This document shows, piece by piece, positions 21,283 through 33,544 of a DNA stretch of 64,000 nt; the first letter of the stretch is position 1; every line of letters begins with the position of its first letter. Origin of the DNA: Candidatus Gemmiger stercoripullorum. GTDB lineage: Bacteria > Bacillota > Clostridia > Oscillospirales > Ruminococcaceae. A program made the position numbers and the translations under genes. The stretch covers positions 1 to 64,000 of the forward strand of contig DWXD01000014.1 in NCBI GenBank assembly GCA_019119365.1, given 5' to 3'. A model generated the notes under the pieces. It was not told the origin of the DNA and ran no database searches. It saw only the letters and a program-made list of their open reading frames with translations.

Positions 21283-22188
21283 ATGGAACGCAAAATCGCG
21301 ATCGTGACCGATTCCAGCTGCGATATTCCGCAGGACCTGGCTGAAAAGTACGGCATCGACATCATCGACTTTCCGATCAACCTGGACGGAAAGGAATACT
21401 TTGAGCGCCGCGACCTAACGCGGGAAGAGTTTTACGAACTGATGCGGCAGGCCAAAGGCGTGCCCACCACCGCCGCCATCACGATGCTGCAGTGGCACGA
21501 CGTTTATGCCAAATACGCCGACGAAGAGTATACCGACGTGCTGCATGTGAGCATCAACAGCACCGGCTCCGCCACCTACGGCTATGCCCAGCAGGCGGCC
21601 GAAATGCTGCGCGAGGAACGCCCCGACTGCAAAATGCGCATCCATCTGGTGGACAGCCACACCTATTCAATGGTGTTCGGCTGGTACCTGTGCGAATGCG
21701 CGCGCAAGCTGCGCAACGGCGGCGAGCTGCGCGACTGCATCCTGGAGCTGGAGAGCAAGCTCGGCCGCGTGGAGATCGGCCTGGCCGCCTACAGCCTCAA
21801 ACAGCTGAAAAAATCCGGGCGCGTATCCGCCGCCGCGGCGTTTGCCGGGGAACTGCTGGGCCTGCGCCCGATCATCAGCCTGACCGACGGCGTCAGCCAT
21901 GTGGAGGCCAAAGTGCGCGGCGACGCCGCCGTGATCCCCGCGATGCTCAAATGGGTCAGCACCCGCGTGGACGACATGCGCGACACCCCCTACATGATGG
22001 CGTACACCTCCAGCACCCAGAAGCGCGACGAACTGCTCAAGCTGTGCAAGAAGGAGTTCGGCCACCCGCCGATGCATATCTTCCAGCTGGGCGGCGTGGT
22101 CAGCGCCAACACCGGGCCGGACTGCATCGCCATTGCCTTTGAGGGCAAGCCCCGCCGCCTGGCGGACTATGAACCGCCGCTGCCGTAA
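21283..22188 (+). CDS. DegV-family fatty-acid-binding protein (FakB-like)
   Basis: MERKIAIVTDSSCDIPQDLAEKYGIDIIDFPINLDGKEYFERRDLTREEFYELMRQ...VPTTAAIT. Confidence 0.92.
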   Translation: MERKIAIVTDSSCDIPQDLAEKYGIDIIDFPINLDGKEYFERRDLTREEFYELMRQAKGVPTTAAITMLQWHDVYAKYADEEYTDVLHVSINSTGSATYGYAQQAAEMLREERPDCKMRIHLVDSHTYSMVFGWYLCECARKLRNGGELRDCILELESKLGRVEIGLAAYSLKQLKKSGRVSAAAAFAGELLGLRPIISLTDGVSHVEAKVRGDAAVIPAMLKWVSTRVDDMRDTPYMMAYTSSTQKRDELLKLCKKEFGHPPMHIFQLGGVVSANTGPDCIAIAFEGKPRRLADYEPPLP

Positions 22189-22207
22189 TTTTAACCGACA
22201 CCCCGCC

Positions 22208-22235
22208 GGGGCGCTTGCCAGCGCCCCGTTTTTTT
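22208..22235 (+). terminator. Rho-independent terminator whose loop is TTGCCA
   Basis: GGGGCGCttgccaGCGCCCCgTTTTTTT. Confidence 0.9.
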
Positions 22236-22243
22236 GTTATAAT
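22215..22243 (+). promoter_or_regulatory. Promoter TTGCCA-17-TATAAT nested in the degV terminator, driving queT
   Basis: -35 TTGCCA 22215-22220, -10 TATAAT 22238-22243, exact 17-bp spacer. Confidence 0.75.
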
Positions 22244-22249
22244 AGCCAA

Positions 22250-22356
22250 CTGTTGAGCAACTTAGGATTTTAGGCTCCGCCGCCCGGCACCGCCGGGCGG
22301 CGAAAAACCGGCCGGGGCTGGCGGTCCCGCGCGCGGTCAAAATCTATCCGCCGGAG
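22250..22356 (+). ncRNA. preQ1-III riboswitch upstream of queT
   Basis: GAGCAACTTAGGATTTTAGGCTCC...GGGGCTGGCGGTCCCGCGCGCGGTCAAAATCTATCCGCCGGAG closely matches my recollection of the Faecalibacterium prausnitzii preQ1-III aptamer; GGCGG/CCGCC helix abuts the SD GGAG 6 nt before the queT ATG. Confidence 0.9.
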
Positions 22357-22362
22357 TGTATT

Positions 22363-22986
22363 ATGCTGAAATGGATCGTTGTGTTTGCGGCTGCCGTACT
22401 GGCAGCCTTTTTGGGCGTTCGCCTGGCGCTGCGCAGGCAGCCGGCCGGTGCGCCCCCGCGGCAGGACCGCACCGCGCGCCTTGTGCGCTGCGGCATGATC
22501 GCCGCCGTGTATGTGGTGCTGTGCCTGGCGCTGCAGCCGTTTTCCTACGGCGCGGTGCAGGTGCGCCTGGCCGAAGCGCTGTGCCTGCTGCCCGTGTTCG
22601 GGGCCGAGTACATCGTCGGCGTCACGCTGGGCTGCCTTCTGGCCAATGCGCTCGGTTCGACCGTGATCGACGTCGTGTTCGGCACGCTGGCCACGCTGCT
22701 GGCCTGCCTTGTCACCTGGCGGCTGCGCAGCCTGCGCGTGCGCGGGCTGGCTTTGCCCGCCGCTGTGCCGCCGGTCGTTTTTAACGCGCTGATCGTCGGC
22801 TGGGAGATCAGCTTCTTCTTTTCCGACACACCGGCCACATTGCCGGTCACGCTGTTCAACATGCTGACCGTCGGCATTGGCGAGGTCATCAGCTGCGGCG
22901 TGCTCGGCGTCGCGCTTGTCAAGCTGATCGAGCACAACCCGGCGCTGCGGCGTATGTTTGCCGCCGGGCAGACGCACGCCGCCTGA
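22363..22986 (+). CDS. queT: QueT-family queuosine-precursor ECF transporter S component
   Basis: AAVYVVLCLALQPFSYGAVQVRLAEALCLLPVFGAEYIVGVTLGCLLANALGSTVIDVVFGTLATLLACL. Confidence 0.9.
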   Translation: MLKWIVVFAAAVLAAFLGVRLALRRQPAGAPPRQDRTARLVRCGMIAAVYVVLCLALQPFSYGAVQVRLAEALCLLPVFGAEYIVGVTLGCLLANALGSTVIDVVFGTLATLLACLVTWRLRSLRVRGLALPAAVPPVVFNALIVGWEISFFFSDTPATLPVTLFNMLTVGIGEVISCGVLGVALVKLIEHNPALRRMFAAGQTHAA

Positions 22987-23024
22987 ACCGCCAAAAATGC
23001 CGCTTTCATGGGGAGGGAAACGAA

Positions 23025-23684
23025 ATGACGGCCGATTTGATCCTGTGGGACTGGAACGGAACGCTGCTGGACGATGTCGCGCTGTGCGTGGACGCGCTCA
23101 ACCGCCTGCTCCGGCGCTACGGCTATCCGCAGCAGTACGATCTTGATGCTTACCGGGATATTTTCGGTTTCCCCGTGGAGGAATATTATGTGCGGGCCGG
23201 GTTTGATTTTTCCCGCCACCCGTTCCCGGTGCTGGCCGAAAGCTATATGCAGGACTATCTCCCCCATTCGGCCGCCTGCCCGCTGGCGCAGGGAGCCCAA
23301 GAAACGCTGGAAGCCTTCCGCACCGCCGGGCTGCGCCAGGTGGTCCTGTCGGCCTCGCCGGCCGACACGCTGGCACACCAGGTAACGCAGCGCGGTATCC
23401 GCCCGTATTTTGACGAGCTGCTGGGCCTTTCCGATATCTATGCCCGCAGCAAGGTGGCCATCGGGCTCGCTTATCTGCAGCGCAGCGGCTTTGCGCCGGA
23501 GCGCTGCGTGATGATCGGCGATTCGGTGCACGATGCCGAGGTCGCGCAGGCGCTGGGCGTGCGCTGTGTGCTTTTGTGCAGCGGCCACCAGAGCGAGGCT
23601 GCGCTGAAAGCCGCCGGCGCGCCGGTATACCCCGATTTGCCGGAAGCGGCGGCCGCTATCCTGCGGCAGGCGCAGGCACAATAA
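23025..23684 (+). CDS. HAD-superfamily hydrolase (phosphoglycolate phosphatase-like)
   Basis: [22 protein letters not shown]...VVLSASP...[24 protein letters not shown]. Confidence 0.9.
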   Translation: MTADLILWDWNGTLLDDVALCVDALNRLLRRYGYPQQYDLDAYRDIFGFPVEEYYVRAGFDFSRHPFPVLAESYMQDYLPHSAACPLAQGAQETLEAFRTAGLRQVVLSASPADTLAHQVTQRGIRPYFDELLGLSDIYARSKVAIGLAYLQRSGFAPERCVMIGDSVHDAEVAQALGVRCVLLCSGHQSEAALKAAGAPVYPDLPEAAAAILRQAQAQ

Positions 23685-23697
23685 AAATATCGTTTCG

Positions 23698-23740
23698 CAC
23701 CCGCGCAGGTTTGACAAGGCCCCCTGCGCGGGTGTATTAT
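23698..23740 (+). promoter_or_regulatory. Inverted repeat (11-bp arms) enclosing -35 TTGACA, followed by -10 TATTAT; secA promoter and probable terminator
   Basis: CACCCGCGCAGgtTTGACAaggcccCTGCGCGGGTGTATTAT; 18-bp spacer. Confidence 0.75.
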
Positions 23741-23812
23741 TATGAGGTGTATGTAAAGCACCCGGACCAAATACATTCGCCGCCCAGACGGCAGAAAACA
23801 GGGGTTTACGAT

Positions 23813-26686
<2,874 letters not shown>

Positions 26687-26756
26687 TATCACATCCAGGC
26701 AGGCGCCGCGCCCGATGGGCGCGGCGCCTGCGCTTTTGCAAAACGGAGGAAACCGG

Positions 26757-27158
26757 ATGAAGGCACATGTATCAGCCGAGCCGCGCTGCGCGCTCGTGTG
26801 GAACTTTGCCCCCAGCGCGCCGGGCTACGGCGCGCTGGAGCTGGCGGCGCGGCGCTTCCGCCTGCGGCTGCGCGCGGTGGGGCCGCAGGACCTGGGGGCG
26901 CGCGTGGCCGACCTGTGCGCCGGGCGGCCCGGCCAAGCAGCACCGCTTGGCGCAAACGCCCCGGCGCTGCCTGCGCTGATCGTCAGCGGGCTGGACCATA
27001 CGGACGGAAGTCTCGGGCAGTTTTTGGACGCGGTGCAGCGCGGCGGGGCCGGCATCCCGCTGCGGGCGATGGTAACGCCGGTGAGCCGGACCTGGACGCT
27101 GGCCGAGCTGCTCAACGAGCTGAACGCCGAACATAAGGCCGTCAGGGGGCAGGCATGA
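26757..27158 (+). CDS. DUF3783-family protein
   Basis: ALIVSGLDHTDGSLGQFLDAVQRGGAGIPLRAMVTPVSRTWTLAELLNELNAEH; overlaps apbE start (ATGA). Confidence 0.75.
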   Translation: MKAHVSAEPRCALVWNFAPSAPGYGALELAARRFRLRLRAVGPQDLGARVADLCAGRPGQAAPLGANAPALPALIVSGLDHTDGSLGQFLDAVQRGGAGIPLRAMVTPVSRTWTLAELLNELNAEHKAVRGQA

Positions 27159-28243
27159 GCCGCCGCCTTCTGGCCGCCCTGGCCGGGCTCGCGCTGGCCG
27201 CCGTCTTTGCAATCAGCTTTTACCGCGACCGCACACAGCCCCAAGAATACAGCACGACCTGGTGGGACCTGTTCGACACCGTAACCGTTGTGACCGGTTA
27301 CGCCGCCAGCGAAGCCGAATGGCAGGCGCAGACGGACGCGCTGTACGCAGACCTTTTGCGCTGCCACCAGCTGTTTGACATCTACGCGCGCTATGACGGG
27401 CTGGTGAACCTGGCCGACGTCAACGCACAGGCGGCGGCCGGGCCGGTGGCTGTCAGCGACGAGCTGATGGCGCTGCTGCAGTTCGGCAAAGAAGCGTATG
27501 AAGCGACCGGCGGCGCGTGCAACATTGCCGCCGGAACGGTGCTCTCGCTGTGGCACGATGCGCGCGAGGCCATTCAAGCCGCGCAGGCGGCCACCGGCGA
27601 GAGCGCCGCGGACGGCGGCGAGCTGCGCGCACTGCTGCCCGACGGCGCCGCGCTGGCACAGGCCGCCGCGCATATGGATATCGACAGCCTTGTGCTGGAC
27701 GAAGCGGCCGGGACGGTCTTTTTTGCCGACCCGCAGCTCAAGCTGGACGTGGGGGCCATCGCCAAAGGCTGGGCGCTGGAACGCGCCGCGCAGGCCGCCG
27801 AGGCGCGCGGGCTGGAAAGCGCGCTGCTCAACGCCGGGGGCAGCGTGCGGGCCATCGGCACAAAGCCGGACGGCACGCGCTGGACGGCCGGGGTGCGCGG
27901 CCTGGACGAAGCCTATCCCCCGCTGGCCGAAGTGACGCTGGAACCCGGGCAGAGTTTGATCGTGAGCGGCGACCAGGAACGGTATTTCACGCTGGACGGC
28001 GTGCGCTACCACCACCTTATTGACCTGCAAACGCTGCAGCCCGCCCGCTATTGCCGCCAGATCGCGGTGCTGGGCCAAGACGCCGGTTGGGGCGACGCGC
28101 TTTCTACCGGGCTGTTCTGCCTGGCGCCGGAACAGGGCGCGGCGCTGCTTGACAGCGGCGGCACGCCCGGCGCGGCAGCGCTGTGGGCGTTTGAGGACGG
28201 CAGTATACAAACTTCGCCGGGCTGGCCCGGGCAAACCGGTTGA
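27155..28243 (+). CDS. apbE: FAD:protein FMN transferase
   Basis: DLFDTVTVVTGY...VNLADVNAQ...DVGAIAKGWALERAAQAAEARGLESALLNAGGSVRAIG...HHLIDLQT. Confidence 0.9.
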   Translation: MSRRLLAALAGLALAAVFAISFYRDRTQPQEYSTTWWDLFDTVTVVTGYAASEAEWQAQTDALYADLLRCHQLFDIYARYDGLVNLADVNAQAAAGPVAVSDELMALLQFGKEAYEATGGACNIAAGTVLSLWHDAREAIQAAQAATGESAADGGELRALLPDGAALAQAAAHMDIDSLVLDEAAGTVFFADPQLKLDVGAIAKGWALERAAQAAEARGLESALLNAGGSVRAIGTKPDGTRWTAGVRGLDEAYPPLAEVTLEPGQSLIVSGDQERYFTLDGVRYHHLIDLQTLQPARYCRQIAVLGQDAGWGDALSTGLFCLAPEQGAALLDSGGTPGAAALWAFEDGSIQTSPGWPGQTG

Positions 28244-28266
28244 CCCGGCCCGCAAAAACAGAAGGA

Positions 28267-28310
28267 CCCCCGCCTGGGCAGCGCCGCGGCCGCCCCGGGC
28301 GGGGGCTTTT
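28267..28310 (+). terminator. Rho-independent terminator after apbE
   Basis: CCCCCGCCtGGGCaGCgccgcGGCcGCCCcGGGCGGGGGCTTTT. Confidence 0.75.
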
Positions 28311-28684
28311 CAAAAGACATGATACGGTTCATGCGGCTGGGGCAAAAGCCCCATGGAAACGCCGAGGGCTTCGTCCACGCGCTGCATATCCTCGGGCGGG
28401 ATGCGCCCGGCGCGCTCGCGCAGGCGACGTTTGTCCAGCGTGCGGATCTGCTCGGTCAGCACAATGCTGTCCTTGGCCAGGCCGCAGCGGTCCGCGCGCA
28501 CGCCGATGTGGGTGGGCAGGCGGTTTTTGTCCTGCCGCGAGGTGATGGCCGCCGCGATGACGGTGGGGCTGTGGCGGTTGCCGATCTCGTTCTGGATGAT
28601 AAGTACCGGCCGCACGCCGCCCTGCTCGCTGCCGACGACCGGGCTCAGGTCCGCGTAAAAGACTTCTCCTCTGTGCACTTCCAT
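28310..28684 (-). CDS. MazF/PemK/EndoA-family endoribonuclease toxin
   Basis: MEVHRGEVFYADLSPVVGSEQGGVRPVLIIQNEIGNRHSPTVIAAAITSRQDKNRLPTHIGV...DSIVLTEQIRTLDKRRL. Confidence 0.92.
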   Translation of the reverse strand: MEVHRGEVFYADLSPVVGSEQGGVRPVLIIQNEIGNRHSPTVIAAAITSRQDKNRLPTHIGVRADRCGLAKDSIVLTEQIRTLDKRRLRERAGRIPPEDMQRVDEALGVSMGLLPQPHEPYHVF

Positions 28685-28697
28685 CTGCTGGCCCTCC

Positions 28698-28723
28698 CTG
28701 TAAGTTGTTTGTGACACTTACAG
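28698..28723. promoter_or_regulatory. 8-10-8 inverted repeat CTGTAAGT...ACTTACAG in mazF 5' region, overlapping -10 TATACT
   Basis: ctgtaagttgtttgtgacacttacagtata. Confidence 0.65.
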
Positions 28724-28744
28724 TATAAGCAGCGCGGATGGTTT

Positions 28745-29152
28745 TTAATCACCCCTGCGCTCGAGCACCGCAAACGCAAGCGCCAGACCGCCGTCATGGC
28801 TCAGCGAAAGATGCGCCGTGAGGCGCTTTTCGGCCGCCCAGGCCGCCGCCGCGCCGGACAGCGCGTAGTACGGCGCGCCGCTTTCACGCCGCAGCACGGC
28901 GATCTCGGCGAGCGCAAAGCCGCCCAGCCCCACGCCGCAGGCTTTCAGGAATGCTTCCTTGGCGGCGAAGTTGGCGGCGGCGGTCTCCCAGCGGGCCTTG
29001 CCGCTGCGCGCGGCGAGCAGGGCCTGCTCCTGCGCCGAAAAAACGCGGTGCAAAAACGCCTCGCGCTGCAGGCAGCGCTCCATGCGGGCGGACTGGCACA
29101 GGTCGGTCCCGATGCCAAAGATCCCGGCTGTTTCAGCGCACATAGGTGACAT
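28745..29152 (-). CDS. acpS: Holo-[acyl-carrier-protein] synthase
   Basis: IFGIGTDLCQSARMERCLQREAFLHRVFSAQEQALL...NFAAKEAFLKACGVGL...HLSLSHDGGLALAFAV; exact start (29152 or 29143) uncertain. Confidence 0.92.
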   Translation of the reverse strand: MSPMCAETAGIFGIGTDLCQSARMERCLQREAFLHRVFSAQEQALLAARSGKARWETAAANFAAKEAFLKACGVGLGGFALAEIAVLRRESGAPYYALSGAAAAWAAEKRLTAHLSLSHDGGLALAFAVLERRGD

Positions 29153-29669
29153 AGCCTTCCTTGCGCGGGGCGGCGGGCTTCTCCCCTTCCGGCGCGGGAT
29201 AGCCGAGGATGCAGTTGCCGATGCCCTCCAGGCGTTCGGCGTTGGGCACGCCCCATTTTTGCAGCAGGGCCTTGCCTTCGGCGGTGGCGAACACCTCTTT
29301 GGCGCGGTGTATCCAGCAGCTGCCCAGCCCCAGGCTGGCGGCGGCGTTGAGCAGGTTGCCCATCACAAGGCTGCCGTCGTACTGGTATGTACCGCAGGCG
29401 GTATCTGCCAGCACGACGAGCACGGTGAGTGCGCCGTAGAACGGGTCGCCGTCAGAGCCCATGATGGCGGCATTCATGCGGGAAAGTTCGTCCCGCGCGG
29501 CTTTGTCCTGCACGGCGACGATGACCGGGCTCTGGCGGCCCATGCCGGTGGGGGCAAACGTCCCGGCCTGCAGCACGGCGTCCAGCGTTTCGGCGTCCAC
29601 CTGGCGGTCAAGGTACGCGCGGCAGCTGCGGCGCGTTTCGAGGGTATGCAGGGTCTCGTTGGTCAACAT
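29133..29669 (-). CDS. Nitroreductase-family protein
   Basis: LETRRSCRAYLDRQVDAETLDAVLQAGTFAPTGMGRQSPVIVAVQD...LGSCWIHRAKEVF. Confidence 0.9.
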   Translation of the reverse strand: MLTNETLHTLETRRSCRAYLDRQVDAETLDAVLQAGTFAPTGMGRQSPVIVAVQDKAARDELSRMNAAIMGSDGDPFYGALTVLVVLADTACGTYQYDGSLVMGNLLNAAASLGLGSCWIHRAKEVFATAEGKALLQKWGVPNAERLEGIGNCILGYPAPEGEKPAAPRKEGYVTYVR

Positions 29670-29888
29670 ACAGATTCCACCTTTCTTTTGGCGTAAGCGG
29701 CGGACCGGCGCCCGCCGGGTTCACTCGCCGGTTTGTTTTGTATTGTTTATGTTATTATACCACAAAGGAGGTCGCTGCGGCACACTTTTTTGGCGCAGGA
29801 TGCGGCAAAAATCGGTTTTTGGGCCGCCGGGGCGCATCGTTAACCAAAAGTTCATTTTTATTTTCCAAGATTTGACGTTCGAGACCTT

Positions 29889-29917
29889 GCAGTTTTGTAG
29901 GAATTACGGTATACTAA
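29889..29917 (+). promoter_or_regulatory. Promoter TTGCAG-17-TATACT for pckA
   Basis: TTGCAGTTTTGTAGGAATTACGGTATACT. Confidence 0.7.
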
Positions 29918-29960
29918 CCATGGTAAACGAAATACTGGGATACAAGGAGGTATTTCCCCA

Positions 29961-31565
29961 ATGAAAAACATTGACCTTACCAAATACGGTATCACCGGCA
30001 CCACCGAGATCGTGCACAACCCTTCTTATGAAGAGCTGTTCGCCGAGGAGACCAAGCCCGGCCTGGAAGGCTACGAGAAGGGCCAGGTCAGCGAACTGGG
30101 CGCCGTCAACGTGATGACCGGCATCTACACCGGCCGTTCCCCCAAGGACAAGTTCATCGTTATGGACGAGACCTCCAAGGACACCGTGTGGTGGACCACC
30201 CCCGAGTACAAGAACGACAACAAGCCCGCCAGCAAGGAAGCCTGGGCTGCCTGCAAGAAGCTGGCCATCGAAGAGCTTTCCAACAAGAAGCTGTATGTGA
30301 TGGACGTGTTCTGCGGCGCCAACAAGGACACCCGCATGGCCATCCGCTTCATCATGGAAGTGGCCTGGCAGGCGCACTTCGTTAAGAACATGTTCATCCA
30401 GCCCACCGCGGAAGAGCTCGAGAACTTTGAGCCCGACTTTATCTCCTTCAACGCCTCCAAGGCGAAGGTCGAGAACTACAAGGAGCTGGGCCTGAACTCT
30501 GAGACGGCCGTCGTCTTCAACCTCACCGACCGCGAGCAGGTCATCCTGAACACCTGGTACGGCGGCGAGATGAAGAAGGGCATGTTCTCGATGATGAACT
30601 ACTACCTGCCGCTCAAGGGCATGGCTTCGATGCACTGCTCCGCCAACACCGACATGAACGGCGAGAACACCGCCCTGTTCTTCGGTCTGTCCGGCACCGG
30701 CAAGACCACCCTTTCCACCGACCCGAAGCGTCTGCTGATCGGCGACGACGAACACGGCTGGGACGATAACGGCGTCTTCAACTTTGAGGGCGGCTGCTAT
30801 GCCAAGGTCATCGACCTGGACAAGGATTCCGAGCCCGACATCTACAACGCCATCAAGCGCAACGCCCTGCTGGAGAACGTCACGCTGGACGAAAACGGCA
30901 AGATCGACTTCCATGACAAGAGCGTGACCGAGAACACCCGCGTGTCCTATCCGATCGACCACATCGAGAAGATCGTGCGCCCGGTTTCCGCTGGTCCCGA
31001 CGCCAAGAACGTCATCTTCCTGTCCGCCGACGCCTTCGGCGTGCTGCCCCCGGTCTCCATCCTGACCCCGGAGCAGACCGAGTACTACTTCCTGTCCGGT
31101 TTCACCTCCAAGCTGGCCGGCACCGAGCGCGGCATCACCGAGCCCACCCCGACCTTCTCCGCCTGCTTCGGCCAGGCCTTCCTCGAACTGCATCCCACCA
31201 AGTATGCGGAGGAACTGGTCAAGAAGATGCAGAAGTCCGGCGCGAAGGCGTACCTCGTCAACACCGGCTGGAACGGCACCGGCAAGCGCATCTCCATCAA
31301 GGATACCCGCGGCATCATCGACGCGATCCTCGACGGCTCCATCAAGACTGCGCCGACCAAGACCATCCCCTACTTCAACTTTGAAGTGCCCACCGAGCTG
31401 CCCGGCGTTGACCCCGCCATCCTCGACCCGCGCGACACCTATGCCGACGCGGCCGAGTGGGATACCAAGGCCAAGGATCTGGCTTCCCGCTTCCAGAAGA
31501 ACTTCGTCAAGTACGAAAGCAACGAAGCCGGCAAGGCCCTTGTGCCCGCCGGTCCGCAGCTGTAA
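29961..31565 (+). CDS. pckA: Phosphoenolpyruvate carboxykinase (ATP)
   Basis: [16 protein letters not shown]...[26 protein letters not shown]; strong SD. Confidence 0.98.
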   Translation: MKNIDLTKYGITGTTEIVHNPSYEELFAEETKPGLEGYEKGQVSELGAVNVMTGIYTGRSPKDKFIVMDETSKDTVWWTTPEYKNDNKPASKEAWAACKKLAIEELSNKKLYVMDVFCGANKDTRMAIRFIMEVAWQAHFVKNMFIQPTAEELENFEPDFISFNASKAKVENYKELGLNSETAVVFNLTDREQVILNTWYGGEMKKGMFSMMNYYLPLKGMASMHCSANTDMNGENTALFFGLSGTGKTTLSTDPKRLLIGDDEHGWDDNGVFNFEGGCYAKVIDLDKDSEPDIYNAIKRNALLENVTLDENGKIDFHDKSVTENTRVSYPIDHIEKIVRPVSAGPDAKNVIFLSADAFGVLPPVSILTPEQTEYYFLSGFTSKLAGTERGITEPTPTFSACFGQAFLELHPTKYAEELVKKMQKSGAKAYLVNTGWNGTGKRISIKDTRGIIDAILDGSIKTAPTKTIPYFNFEVPTELPGVDPAILDPRDTYADAAEWDTKAKDLASRFQKNFVKYESNEAGKALVPAGPQL

Positions 31566-31606
31566 GCGGCCGCCCGCCGCCTGAACGGCAGCCAACAGAA
31601 CCGCAG

Positions 31607-31642
31607 AGCCCCTGCCCCGCTTTTGCCCGGCAGGGGCTTTTT
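31607..31642 (+). terminator. Rho-independent terminator after pckA
   Basis: AGCCCCTGCCccgcttttgcccGGCAGGGGCTTTTT. Confidence 0.92.
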
Positions 31643-31712
31643 GCATGCTTTGCGTTGCGGCGGCGCGGCCGGCGTGGTATACTGTACGCAGAATGTTAGG
31701 GAGGGAGATATC

Positions 31713-32111
31713 ATGTATCAAGCAGGAGACGCCATGATCGAGGTGCGCGAGCTGCTCATCAAGGCGTTCGCATCGGCCTGGCGCGTGCGGGAAAGCGCGC
31801 TGCAGGCAACCGACCGGGACAGCTATATCCAGAGCAGCATCACCGTGATCGATACGCTGCAGGTCAGCCCCGAGATGATCTACGCCGAGGAAGGCCCCGG
31901 CCTGACCGACGGCGAGGAGCTGGACCACCTGGACGATCTTGTGCGCGCCGACGGCGTTTGGGTGTACTACGGCGTGCCGGAGGAGAGCTTTTTCCTTGTG
32001 ACCTGGATGGAAGACGCGGCGGCCGCGCAGCAGAAAGTCAGCGACCTGCAGGCGCAGGGCGGCTGTGTGGCCTGCGTGGTCGATTTAAGCGAAACATGGC
32101 GTTTTGACTGA
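31713..32111 (+). CDS. Hypothetical protein (132 aa)
   Basis: Own promoter TTGCGG-17-TATACT, SD GGGAGGGAG, overlaps the cca ORF region. Confidence 0.7.
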   Translation: MYQAGDAMIEVRELLIKAFASAWRVRESALQATDRDSYIQSSITVIDTLQVSPEMIYAEEGPGLTDGEELDHLDDLVRADGVWVYYGVPEESFFLVTWMEDAAAAQQKVSDLQAQGGCVACVVDLSETWRFD

Positions 32112-32139
32112 CGCCGAAAAAAGTGAAAGGAGGCCGCCT

Positions 32140-33531
32140 GTGGAGACCAAACTGCAACTGCCCCTGCCGCCGGTGGTGGCTGCGCTGCTGCGCACGCTGC
32201 AGGCGGCCGGGCACCAGGCGTTCGTTGTGGGCGGCTGCGTGCGGGACAGCCTGCTTGGCCGCGCGCCGGAGGACTGGGATATCTGCACAAGCGCGCAGCC
32301 CGGCGAGGTCGAAGCGCTGTTCCAGGGCCGCCGCCTGCTGCTGAACGGGAAAAAGCACGGCACGGTGGCCGTGGTGGAAGGCGGCAAAAGCTGGGAGATC
32401 ACGACCTTCCGCTGCGACGGCGCCTATAGCGACGGCCGCCACCCAGACGCCGTGCGCTTTGTTCCCGATGTGCGGCAGGACCTGGCGCGGCGGGATTTCA
32501 CGGTTAACGCGATGGCCTGGTCCCCTGCCGCCGGTCTGGTCGACCCGTTTGGCGGGCAGGCGGACCTGCGCGCCGGGGTGCTGCGCTGTGTCGGCGACCC
32601 CAACGCCCGCTTTGCCGAGGACGCGCTGCGCGTGCTGCGCGCGCCGCGGTTTGCGGCGCAGCTGGGTTTTGCGCTGGAGCCGGGCACGGCCGCGGCCGCG
32701 CGGCGCTGCCGCGGCGGCGTTGCGCTGGTATCGCCGGAGCGCATTTTTACCGAGCTGGACAAGCTGCTGGCCGGGGCGCAGGCCGGGCGTGTGCTGGCGC
32801 AGTACGGGGAGATCCTGGCCGGGGCGCTGCCGGAGATCTTGCCCTGCATCGGCTGCACACAGCCGAGCCGCTGGCACTGTTATGACGTCTGGCAGCACAC
32901 GGCCGTGGCTGTGGGGGCGGTCGAAGCGCACGCACTGGCGCAGACGCTGACCGGCCACGGCGATGCGCGCGGCGCGCGCGTGCTGCGCTGGGCCGCGCTG
33001 CTGCACGACCTAGGCAAGCCCGCCTGCCGCACCGAGGACGCCGACGGCACGGCCCACTTCCCCGGGCACAACCAGCGCGGCGGACGCATGGCGCGGGAGA
33101 TCCTGCTGCGCCTGCGCGCGCCCGCCAGCCTGACCGAAGGCGCGGCGGCCCTGGTGGCCGTGCACGATGCGCCGCTGCCTGCCGCCGACGCGGACATCCT
33201 GCGGCTGCTGCACCGGCGCGGGGCGGTGTTTTTGCGGCGGCTGTGCCAGCTGAAACTGGCCGACCTGGCCGCCCACGCACAGAACGCGGCGGTCACAGCG
33301 CGCTGGCAGGAAGTCACGCAGTTTGCCGCCCGCATGGAGACGCTGGCCGCAGACGGCTGCTACCGGCTGGACCGGCTGGCCGTGAACGGCGGCGATGTGC
33401 TGGCTGCGGGCCTGCGCCCCGGCCCGGCCGTGGGGCAGGCGCTGGACATCCTGCTCAACGCCGTGATGGACGGCACGCTGCCCAACGAGCGCACAGCGCT
33501 GCTGGCTGCGCTGCAGCGCGGGTTCTTATAA
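32140..33531 (+). CDS. cca: CCA tRNA nucleotidyltransferase
   Basis: HQAFVVGGCVRDSLLGRAPEDWDICTSA...RRDFTVNAMAW...HD domain; GTG start with AAAGGAGG SD. Confidence 0.94.
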   Translation: METKLQLPLPPVVAALLRTLQAAGHQAFVVGGCVRDSLLGRAPEDWDICTSAQPGEVEALFQGRRLLLNGKKHGTVAVVEGGKSWEITTFRCDGAYSDGRHPDAVRFVPDVRQDLARRDFTVNAMAWSPAAGLVDPFGGQADLRAGVLRCVGDPNARFAEDALRVLRAPRFAAQLGFALEPGTAAAARRCRGGVALVSPERIFTELDKLLAGAQAGRVLAQYGEILAGALPEILPCIGCTQPSRWHCYDVWQHTAVAVGAVEAHALAQTLTGHGDARGARVLRWAALLHDLGKPACRTEDADGTAHFPGHNQRGGRMAREILLRLRAPASLTEGAAALVAVHDAPLPAADADILRLLHRRGAVFLRRLCQLKLADLAAHAQNAAVTARWQEVTQFAARMETLAADGCYRLDRLAVNGGDVLAAGLRPGPAVGQALDILLNAVMDGTLPNERTALLAALQRGFL

Positions 33532-33544
33532 CAGGCCATGTCAT

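Noticed and set aside
29904-31928. 674-aa minus-strand ORF opposite pckA
   Set aside because: Antisense artefact produced by strong codon bias of pckA.
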